From contig JAJPJV010000015.1 in the NCBI GenBank assembly GCA_021324045.1, positions 1 through 64,000 on the forward strand: 64,000 nt of DNA, in the 5' to 3' direction. Shown here piece after piece: positions 42,229 through 49,718 of the stretch; within the stretch, counting starts at the first letter, position 1, and every line of letters begins with the position of its first letter. A model generated the notes under the pieces. The model saw nothing but the letters and a program-made list of their open reading frames with translations, had not been told where the DNA came from and ran no database searches. The translations under genes and the position numbers were made by a program. The stretch is from Actinomycetota bacterium (lineage in GTDB: Bacteria > Actinomycetota > Acidimicrobiia > Acidimicrobiales > RAAP-2).

Positions 42229-44721
42229 TCAGATTCGGGCGAGGTCGATCCCTCCGCGCCACAACATGCGCTCGAGGGAAGCGGCCGGTTGCGGCTTGGC
42301 CAACAAGAACCCCTGCGCTCGCGTGCACCCCAGGTGGATCAGCTCGTCCATGTCCTCTTGGCTCTCGACGCCCTCGGCGACCACGTCGAGCCCGAACGCC
42401 TTGCCCAGGTTGACCAATGACTGCACGATGGCCTGGTCTGCGGGATCCCGGGCGACTCCGATGACGAAGCTCGTGTCGATCTTGAGGGCGTGAATCGGAA
42501 GGCGCTTAAGCTGGCCCATCGAACTGAAGCCCGTGCCGAAATCGTCGAGCGCAAGGCGAACGCCGAGCGCGCGGAACTTTTCGAGGATCTTGAGCGCGCG
42601 GTCGATGTCGCGCATCACCGCATGCTCGGTGATCTCCAGGCACAACGCGCTGCCGGGCAGGCCTGCACGGCGAAGGGCGGAGCTCACGTGCTCGACGATC
42701 CCAGGGCTGGCCAGTTGCGCCGGGGACATGTTCACCCGCACGACGAGGTCACGTGCCGGATAGCGCTCACGCCAGGCAGCCATCTGACGGCAGGCTTCCT
42801 CGAGCACCCAGCGCCCAAGGTCGACGATCAGGCCGCTTTCTTCGGCGACGCCGATGAACTGGTTCGCAGGGATGAGGCCACGCACGGGGGACTCGCACCG
42901 CACGAGGGCCTCGACGCCGAGCATGCGACCATTGGTCAAGTCGAACTCGGGTTGGTAGAAGAGTCGAAGGCCGCCGTGCTCGAGGGCCTCACGCAGCATG
43001 AGCTCGGTATCGGAGCGCTCGTCGACCTCGAGACGGAGCACGTCGTCGAAGATGATCGCCCGGTTCTTCCCCTGGGTCTTCGCGGCATACAAGGCGACAT
43101 CGGCATGGCCGAGCAGCTCCACACCGCTCATCTGCCTCGGCTCGCCGAGCGCGATCCCGATGCTCGCGGTGTGGGTGACGTACTGCCCGTTGACCTCGAC
43201 GGGTTCCTCGACGAGCGCCAGCAGGCGATTGGCCGTTGCCGTTGCGCCGAGCTCGCCCTCGGCTGCGTCCATGACGACGACGAACTCGTCCCCACCCAAG
43301 CGGGCCACGAAATCCGAGGGTCGAACCGACGTCCGCAGGCGGTCGGCGATCGTCACCAGCACGCGGTCACCGGCGATGTGGCCGAGGTAGTCGTTCATGA
43401 ACTTGAAGCGGTCCAGGTCGATGAAGAGCAGCGCGATGCGCTTCGTCCCGTTCCGCAAGCGCTCGTCAATCTCGTTGAGGAGCGCCCGCCGGTTGGCCAA
43501 GCCAGTGAGGTCATCGTGGAGGGCCTGGTAGACGAGGCGGGATTCGGCCTCGACACGCGCGTTCAACTGCACCAGCATCGCGGCGACCGCCTCGAGGGCG
43601 TTGATCTCAGGGGTCGTCCATTGGACGTCGCGAAAGCGCAGGAACCCCAGCGCCCCTTCGGTCACTTCACCGTTGAGCAGTGGCACGGCTGCCCCGCTGA
43701 ACGAGTCGAACCCGGTTCCCGCTTCCAGGCGCTTGACGTAGGCCTCACCCTCCTCGTCGAGGAGGGATCGCTGGGTTGCGAGGGGCTGCTTGAGGTCCTT
43801 GAGGGCACCGAAGATCGGGTCCGCATCGAATGGGACGACGGCCAGAGGGTCAGGATCGGGGATCTCGGTCCTGGGTGGGTAGTCCGCGACGAGGATGCTT
43901 ACTCCGGCAGCGTGGTCGTTTCGCCGCAGGAAGGCGACGTCGGCGGCCAAGAATCGCGCCAACGTCTCGACCGTCCAGTCGAGCGTCTCCTGCAGGGTCG
44001 CCACGTCGGTCCGCATCAATCGGCGCGCGACGTTCACGACGAGCTCATCGAGCCTCCTGCGGTACTCGGGCGAGGACTTCGTCCATGACGACCTCCACAT
44101 CGAGGCGAAGACGCGCATGGCCGTACCCTGCTCGTCGGTCCACTCTGTGTTGCCCCGGCGGGCAACACAGAGTGCTCCCACTGCTCGGCCTGATTCGGCG
44201 AGGATCGGTTCGGCCCATGCGGTCAGCTCCTCGTCGGTCCCCAGCCCCCGCATGAACCCGAACGGACCTTCTCGCTCCATGCGAGCGGAGACGACCTCCG
44301 CCAGACGCTCCGCGGTTGCCTCGGGTGCCTCAACGGCTTGCCAGCGGTACGTCGTTGCAGCGTCTGGAGCTCGATCCGGCCATGGGAGAACGACCACGGC
44401 GACCGTGTGGGGCACGAGCTCCCGCAGGGCCCGCACCAGGTCGTTCGGCTCCTCGGTTCCGTGGCGCATGGGGCCAGCCTCGCCTGCCGGTGGATCCGAG
44501 GCCGCAGGTCCTGCGCTCAGAGAGCTCGAAGGCCCAGCCTGCTCGAGCGTGGCACGGGTCTCGACGGGAGGGAGATGATCCACCGGGTCCTGAACCTTCG
44601 GCCGCCCGGCAGCTGCAGAGATCGCGGTCAAAGCGTTTGCCCTAGCCCCCGACAACCGGCCCCTCGGTGACGGCGCCACCGAGAACGAAGGGACCATCGG
44701 ATTTTCGAGAGGATCGCTCAT
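42229..44721 (-). CDS. GAF-GGDEF-EAL protein (c-di-GMP signalling)
   Basis: A cytoplasmic 830-residue protein. After a variable N terminus, one or two GAF-like sensor modules fill about residues 90-390. The GGDEF domain is active by sequence (ARLGGDEF near 473) and has an RxxD inhibitory site (RPSD five residues before it). The EAL domain is complete: VEALVR near 600, VNMSPAQL, LEITEHAVM, DDFGTGFSSM, KIDTSF and AEGVES. It resembles mycobacterial Rv1354c, which as I recall also lies next to a ThiF/nitroreductase gene. The ATG is uncertain; a GTG eleven codons upstream is possible. Confidence 0.88.
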   Translation of the reverse strand: MSDPLENPMVPSFSVAPSPRGRLSGARANALTAISAAAGRPKVQDPVDHLPPVETRATLEQAGPSSSLSAGPAASDPPAGEAGPMRHGTEEPNDLVRALRELVPHTVAVVVLPWPDRAPDAATTYRWQAVEAPEATAERLAEVVSARMEREGPFGFMRGLGTDEELTAWAEPILAESGRAVGALCVARRGNTEWTDEQGTAMRVFASMWRSSWTKSSPEYRRRLDELVVNVARRLMRTDVATLQETLDWTVETLARFLAADVAFLRRNDHAAGVSILVADYPPRTEIPDPDPLAVVPFDADPIFGALKDLKQPLATQRSLLDEEGEAYVKRLEAGTGFDSFSGAAVPLLNGEVTEGALGFLRFRDVQWTTPEINALEAVAAMLVQLNARVEAESRLVYQALHDDLTGLANRRALLNEIDERLRNGTKRIALLFIDLDRFKFMNDYLGHIAGDRVLVTIADRLRTSVRPSDFVARLGGDEFVVVMDAAEGELGATATANRLLALVEEPVEVNGQYVTHTASIGIALGEPRQMSGVELLGHADVALYAAKTQGKNRAIIFDDVLRLEVDERSDTELMLREALEHGGLRLFYQPEFDLTNGRMLGVEALVRCESPVRGLIPANQFIGVAEESGLIVDLGRWVLEEACRQMAAWRERYPARDLVVRVNMSPAQLASPGIVEHVSSALRRAGLPGSALCLEITEHAVMRDIDRALKILEKFRALGVRLALDDFGTGFSSMGQLKRLPIHALKIDTSFVIGVARDPADQAIVQSLVNLGKAFGLDVVAEGVESQEDMDELIHLGCTRAQGFLLAKPQPAASLERMLWRGGIDLARI

Positions 44722-44771
44722 TCCTGTGTACCGGGCCTGGGTGCCGACGCCCACGCGTCCGCTCGACGCGG

Positions 44772-44794
44772 AGTGTAGGGGTTGCGCAGCGCAA
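44772..44794 (-). promoter_or_regulatory. -10 box and palindromic operator upstream of the GAF-GGDEF-EAL gene
   Basis: On the minus strand TACACT (44777-44772) is a plausible -10 box. Four bases upstream, at 44782-44794, lies the perfect 13-base palindrome TTGCGC-A-GCGCAA. A palindrome in the -10/-35 spacer is a typical repressor position. The regulator is not known. Confidence 0.4.
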
Positions 44795-44899
44795 AATCGT
44801 GGATAGTTTGTGCCGCCCTGCGTCGATCACCGTTGGCGCACAGGAAAATCCCTGGCCAGAGGGCAGTGAGAGGGATCAGGAGCGGCGAGGGCGACCCGC

Positions 44900-47830
44900 T
44901 CAGCGATCACACAGGGTGGTGGTCCGTTGCTCGACCCTGCGGCGGAAGCTTCGAACGGACGGCGGCGGCGTATGGGTGCTCAACCGCAGGACGATCGCCA
45001 GCACGGCGTCGGGGCCCAGTCCGGCCGCTGACCGGAACTGTCGGTCCATCTCGCGGAGCGGCCGAGCGAAGCCTTCTCCGCCGAGCACCACGAAGTCCTC
45101 GTCGTCGAGCGCCCACGCGGACGCGGGGGAGTAGGGCTGGACCGAGAGGTCTGCGCGCTGCGCTTCGATCCAGAGTCGTTCGACAGCCATCCCACCACTG
45201 ACGTAGGAGGCCAGGCGGCTGTCTCGGATCGTCACCACCGCGAGGGCCGAGCACGTGCGGATTGCAGCCTTTGCCCGGTTCGTCAGGAGTCCGCCGCCAT
45301 CCCATTCGGCGAGGAGCTTCATGACCTCCGGTCGGGCGATGATCGAGAGGCTGGCAAGCTCATGAGGGGGCAGCTCGAGCGAGCGGACGTCGATGCCGTC
45401 CTCGAGCGGGTCCCGCCCTGGCCATCGGAGCTCGCGCATCATGGAGCGATGGAGCACCGGGGAGAGGAAGCGGAGGCGATCGGATTCCGCCAGGACGTTC
45501 GCGCATCGATCGAGTTGCTCGCGGTCGGTGATCAGCTGGAGCTGAGCCCCCTCGGCGCTGACCGCGTGCACGAGTCGGCGAACGAGGTCCGGATGAAGCG
45601 GGGACCCGTCGCCATTCTTGCGGTTCGCACCGCGCTCGAGCATGGCGCGATAGAGGGAGGCAAGCTGGCGCTCGTCCGCTCCACCTGCCGAGTAGCGAAG
45701 GACCCCGACGGGACCGTCGGGCCCTTCGGGGAACAGCTCGACGACACCGGGGCGTCCTTGTGCGGCCGCGGCAACCCGGGCATTGAATAGCGCGGCACCG
45801 ATGGCGACGTGGCTCGCCCGATAGTGCACGTCCATGGCGTTCGTTTCTTCGATGTCGAGGTAGACGTACAGCGCTCCGGGACGGAGCTCGAAACGCCATG
45901 GCTGCGCGTTGCCTCCCGATGGGGCGCGGTTAGCGGCATAGGCCACGGCAAGGTCGGGGTGCTCTGGAACCGGCGGTTCCCCTTCCTCGGTTAACACTTG
46001 CTGGGCACGCTGCTCCGAGGGACCCGCGAGCGTGCGATGGGCCAGCGCGGCCGGTGCGGGGTCGTCGCTCTGGGGCGGTGGGGCCATCCCGCTTCCCAAC
46101 AGCTCGTCGAGGTCGATCCGGATCTGTCCGGAAGGCAGGGGCTGGCCGAGGCCGAAGCGTCGGACTGCAGCCGCGACCGTCGCTGCGCCGAGCGTGACGT
46201 CCCCCCCGAGCTGGGGCCAGGTGGAAAGGGTCGCACCGATCTCGAGGAGCGAGGCGGCGCCTCGGGCGGTAGCCTTCTCCGCCCCGACGACCCGCAACAG
46301 GTAGGGGATCGTCTCCTCGATGGTCAGCTTTGCCAACTCTGAGGAGGTCAGCGCGCCGAGCAAGCCGTGGAAGGGTTGGTGCTCGGGCTCAACGTCGTAG
46401 CGCTCCACGTCGAAGAGGCCCCGATCGCTGGTCTCCATGATGACCGGGATCCGGCGCTTCTTCGCTGCCTCTCGCACCAGGAGCTTGACGTCGAAGGAAT
46501 CGCATTCCTCCACGACGAGATCGAGGCCGTCGAGGAAGTCCTCGACGTTGGAGCGATCGACTCCTGCCGGGTACAGCCGAACCGGGAGATAGGGGTCGAT
46601 CTCTGCGATGCGGCGCGCGGCAGCCACGGCCTTGTTGACCCCGAGGTCGAACACTCCGTCGGGGATGCGGTTGAGGTTGGAGAGCTCGATCCGGTCCATA
46701 TCGGCGAGACGCAGCTCTCCGCACAGCCCCTCGAGCGCAAGGGTGTGCGCGATGACGTGGCCGACGCTGAGCCCGACGATACCGATGCGGAGACTGCGGA
46801 ACCGCGCCTGCTCCTCCAGGGTCACCTTGTTCCGGTTGCGGTCGAGGCGGAGACGTTCGAACCCCGTGGGGCCGAGCATCTTGACGAGCGTCGAGCGCCA
46901 CGGGAAGTACACGTACCGGGGCGTTTCTCCTTGAATTTCGTGGCCAATGCGCGGAACGAGGCGCTCGAGCTCCGCACGCTGGTCGGCGAGCCGGTCGATG
47001 ACGACGGTCTGGGGGTCGCTGGAAAGGGTACGGATGATTTGGCGCTGGGCGCGTGTTCGCTCGTCGAGCACGATGCACCGCCAGCTGTTCGAGGCCGGCG
47101 CCGCTGGCGACGACCAACCCGAGGTCGAGCTGTCAAGCTGGGAGCGGAGCTGGTCGGCCTCGATACGCGACCGCCGGGCTTGGTCGGGGTCGCAGAGCTT
47201 CGCTGTTCTGGGCCGGCGGCCCCACATGAGAATGGCCCGGAGCTCATCGGTTGGGAACGGAACGCTCTGGGTGCTGAGTTCGCGAGCACCCGTCGCTGCG
47301 ATGATGGCCCGGTTCCGTTCGTTGACGACTCCGAGCAGCACCTCGGATTCGGTCCAGGCGAGTGCCTGGTGCCAGCAGCGCATGAGCGTTTGCATCACCG
47401 AGTGGAGCCCCGCTCCCTTCTTGCGGCCCCAAGCCCCCTTTCCCTCGATCACCCCGTAGGGGATGTAGCGGGCGACGATCCTCCGGAGTCGATCGATCTC
47501 GGGAGAGCGGGACATCTCTTGGAGGGTCGAAGCTTGATCGACGCTGTCGAGCGGCCCGTGAATTCGGATCCCGGCGACGACGTCGTCGTTTTGGTCCAGA
47601 CCCACAAAGAACATGGACACACCCGAGCCGTCGAGCAACTGGTCGCGGTCGACGATCTCGCCAAACCCGTGCTTCGCGAAGCGCTTGTGGAGCCCATCGA
47701 GGTAGCGGATCCACAGGTCGGGCCGCTCCTGAGGATGGTGTGCTTCGAAGCGAATGCCGGTGCGGTCGTCGAAGAACGCTGCTCCGTAACGAAAGGTGGG
47801 AGTGGGGCGCTTCACTGGGGCAACGGTCAT
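44900..47830 (-). CDS. GNAT / E1-like (ThiF) / nitroreductase three-domain fusion (MoeY-like)
   Basis: A 976-residue protein with three parts. Residues 1-215 look like an N-acyl amino acid synthase-type GNAT domain (FVGLDQNDDVVAGIRIHGPL, ARYIPYGVIEGKGAWG, LLGVVNERNRAIIAATGA). Residues about 340-560 are an E1/ThiF adenylating domain (RIGIVGLSVGHVIAH, ADMDRIELSNLNRI, VVEECDSFDVK) without the zinc CxxC pairs of MoeB. Residues about 630-960 are a nitroreductase domain (APSGGNAQPWRF for FMN). The last two domains match MoeY (Rv1355c) of Mycobacterium; I infer the GNAT part is an extra fusion. Substrate unknown. AAGGA precedes the ATG by 9 bases. Confidence 0.8.
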   Translation of the reverse strand: MTVAPVKRPTPTFRYGAAFFDDRTGIRFEAHHPQERPDLWIRYLDGLHKRFAKHGFGEIVDRDQLLDGSGVSMFFVGLDQNDDVVAGIRIHGPLDSVDQASTLQEMSRSPEIDRLRRIVARYIPYGVIEGKGAWGRKKGAGLHSVMQTLMRCWHQALAWTESEVLLGVVNERNRAIIAATGARELSTQSVPFPTDELRAILMWGRRPRTAKLCDPDQARRSRIEADQLRSQLDSSTSGWSSPAAPASNSWRCIVLDERTRAQRQIIRTLSSDPQTVVIDRLADQRAELERLVPRIGHEIQGETPRYVYFPWRSTLVKMLGPTGFERLRLDRNRNKVTLEEQARFRSLRIGIVGLSVGHVIAHTLALEGLCGELRLADMDRIELSNLNRIPDGVFDLGVNKAVAAARRIAEIDPYLPVRLYPAGVDRSNVEDFLDGLDLVVEECDSFDVKLLVREAAKKRRIPVIMETSDRGLFDVERYDVEPEHQPFHGLLGALTSSELAKLTIEETIPYLLRVVGAEKATARGAASLLEIGATLSTWPQLGGDVTLGAATVAAAVRRFGLGQPLPSGQIRIDLDELLGSGMAPPPQSDDPAPAALAHRTLAGPSEQRAQQVLTEEGEPPVPEHPDLAVAYAANRAPSGGNAQPWRFELRPGALYVYLDIEETNAMDVHYRASHVAIGAALFNARVAAAAQGRPGVVELFPEGPDGPVGVLRYSAGGADERQLASLYRAMLERGANRKNGDGSPLHPDLVRRLVHAVSAEGAQLQLITDREQLDRCANVLAESDRLRFLSPVLHRSMMRELRWPGRDPLEDGIDVRSLELPPHELASLSIIARPEVMKLLAEWDGGGLLTNRAKAAIRTCSALAVVTIRDSRLASYVSGGMAVERLWIEAQRADLSVQPYSPASAWALDDEDFVVLGGEGFARPLREMDRQFRSAAGLGPDAVLAIVLRLSTHTPPPSVRSFRRRVEQRTTTLCDR

Positions 47831-47921
47831 GGCGAGACGGTCCTTCCCTCAGAACGTACGATCCGAACGGGCACGACGACGGAAAGGGGTACGGGGCGCC
47901 CCATGCGCACCCCGACGGTGA

Positions 47922-49661
47922 TCAGTCACTGGCCTCGCAGGGCTCCGGCGTACCGCTGGTCTCGACGTACTGGTTGAGTGCGCTCAAGGTGGCGCGGCTC
48001 GCCGATTCCGTGGGCAAGCCGGTCTGGGCGATCCCGATGAACCGAGGTCCGGAACCGGTTGTGGAGGCCTGTCGCAGAATGACTCGAACCGGGGTGTCGG
48101 CCGAACGATGCAGCGTGCTGACCGAGTCGAGGTAGAGCGGGACCGCTGCCCCGAGATCAGCGACTGCTCTCAGGGTAGCCTCGGCGGAGCCGACGAGTGG
48201 TCCCAGTTCGGATCGCCCACAGCCCACCTTGTCGCCGCGCCGCACGCTGACTGAGGTCGTGCCCGTTTCGGGAACGAACTCGGCGACGAGGAGCGCGATC
48301 CGTTCGTCGCCATCGGACGTCCTGGTGGTGCTCGTGCCGTGGTGGGTTGCGCGTGGCGGGGCGTCATCGGTGTTGGCTTGGGGTTCCGAGCCGGTCTGGC
48401 CGATGGTCAGCACGTCCACCACCGTTCCCTCGAAACCGCGAAGCGCGGCGATCCGGGTTGCCCGTTGTGCCGTGGTGGGATCTGGGTCGAGGACGACCAA
48501 CGTGACCGCGAGCGGGCGAGAACGATCAGGATCCGAACCTGTCAGTCCGACGTTGACCACGCCGGGGAGGAGCCGAAGCTCGAGCTCGAGCTCCCCGAGA
48601 CGGCTCGAAGGCCGATCGAGACCCGCCGTTGTCGTCCCCGCGCTGGCTGCGGAGCTCTCTTCTGGCGTCCCTTGCTCCAACTTCGCTCTGCTGTGGGTCC
48701 GGGCATCGGGCGCCGCGACGTGCTCATCGCGTTGGTGGGAGAGGTCCGCACTCGCCAATCGGAGGAGCTCGACGGGGTCCACGGACTCAGCTGGTACGTC
48801 GGCTGCACCGGCGAACACGCGGATGGCGTGCGAGCGTTGGGCGACGTGGTGGCGTAGGCGATGGACGAACGCCATTGCCGATTCCCGCTGTGCATTGTGC
48901 AAAAGGACCGCGAAGCGGTGGCCATAGATGCGGGTGGCAACGTCGCCGGTGCGGGCAGTCGACCGGATTGCATCGCCTGCCAATCGGGCAAGGGCGCGGT
49001 TGGCAGGATCTGATTCTGCGTCCGTGGAAACGAACTCCACCAGCACAAGGGTGAATATCCAACCGTAACGGCCGCCGCGCGCTGCAGCCGCTCGCAGGGC
49101 CTCGTTGAAGATCGAGAGGGAGGGGAGACCGCTCGCCGGGTCGCGGGTCACCGCATGTCGCCCAACGTGGAGCGACAGAGCGAGCTGGCACAGGTTGGCG
49201 ATGCCGCTGGCCACGGTGCCAGGCACGCTTGCTGGTGTGGTGACCAGTTGGGTCCCCGAGCCGAGGAGCGATGCCGCGTCATGTGCCTCGATCGGACGCC
49301 TCCCGAGCCGGAAGGCTTGTGGACCGAGCGCGTCGTCGTTGACGACAACGGTGGCGTTCGCCAGCGCATAGGCAGACGCCACTTCCTCGAGCGTCTCGTA
49401 GATGGAGTCGATGCCTGATGTCGACTCCGAAAGACGGCGGACCAACGACACGAGAAGCTGAGTCTCGTGGCGCGAGCTGTGATCGGACTCGGCTTCCTCG
49501 GCGACGGGTGGGAACAGGCTTGCAGACCAAGTGCCTGGGATCGGGGGCGCGAAGCCGCCCACATGATCGGAACGCCTGGGGAACCCGTGACCGTTGCTTC
49601 GGCTCAGCCGCGCACCGTGGACCATGCCGTTGCCATGTCCGTTGGAGGGGTTGGGAATCAC
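47922..49661 (-). CDS. Degenerate GGDEF-domain protein with a LeuA-like C-terminal region
   Basis: A 579-residue cytoplasmic protein. A GAF-like region (about 60-160) precedes a GGDEF fold whose active site is lost: RIYGHRF stands where RxGGDEF should be, near residue 238. After a Ser/Thr-rich linker, ELELRLLPGVVNVGL starts a small ACT/BON-like unit. The end (RRGDKVGCGRSELGPLVGSAEATLRAVADL and RATLSALNQY) resembles the allosteric domain of isopropylmalate synthase. It is probably a nucleotide or metabolite sensor, not a cyclase. The start is uncertain: GTG follows a TTGGAT-16-TACAGT promoter, but TTG 49700 and ATG 49625 are in frame. Confidence 0.6.
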   Translation of the reverse strand: MIPNPSNGHGNGMVHGARLSRSNGHGFPRRSDHVGGFAPPIPGTWSASLFPPVAEEAESDHSSRHETQLLVSLVRRLSESTSGIDSIYETLEEVASAYALANATVVVNDDALGPQAFRLGRRPIEAHDAASLLGSGTQLVTTPASVPGTVASGIANLCQLALSLHVGRHAVTRDPASGLPSLSIFNEALRAAAARGGRYGWIFTLVLVEFVSTDAESDPANRALARLAGDAIRSTARTGDVATRIYGHRFAVLLHNAQRESAMAFVHRLRHHVAQRSHAIRVFAGAADVPAESVDPVELLRLASADLSHQRDEHVAAPDARTHSRAKLEQGTPEESSAASAGTTTAGLDRPSSRLGELELELRLLPGVVNVGLTGSDPDRSRPLAVTLVVLDPDPTTAQRATRIAALRGFEGTVVDVLTIGQTGSEPQANTDDAPPRATHHGTSTTRTSDGDERIALLVAEFVPETGTTSVSVRRGDKVGCGRSELGPLVGSAEATLRAVADLGAAVPLYLDSVSTLHRSADTPVRVILRQASTTGSGPRFIGIAQTGLPTESASRATLSALNQYVETSGTPEPCEASD

Positions 49662-49690
49662 ACGGAGATGGTTCTCGCTAATGGGTGCCC

Positions 49691-49718
49691 ACTGTAGCAA
49701 TAACGGTCAGGAATCCAA
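49691..49718 (-). promoter_or_regulatory. Promoter (TTGGAT-16 bp-TACAGT) of the degenerate GGDEF gene
   Basis: On the minus strand TTGGAT, a 16-base spacer and TACAGT form the most complete -35/-10 pair seen in the window. It would start transcription about 20-25 bases before the chosen GTG. Confidence 0.4.

Noticed and set aside
42490-44088. 532-codon plus-strand frame opposite the GAF-GGDEF-EAL gene
   Set aside because: It mirrors a gene with intact active-site motifs and has no recognisable domain of its own.
46367-47977. 536-codon plus-strand frame opposite the GNAT/E1/nitroreductase gene
   Set aside because: The minus strand has three conserved domains with intact motifs; the plus-strand translation has none.
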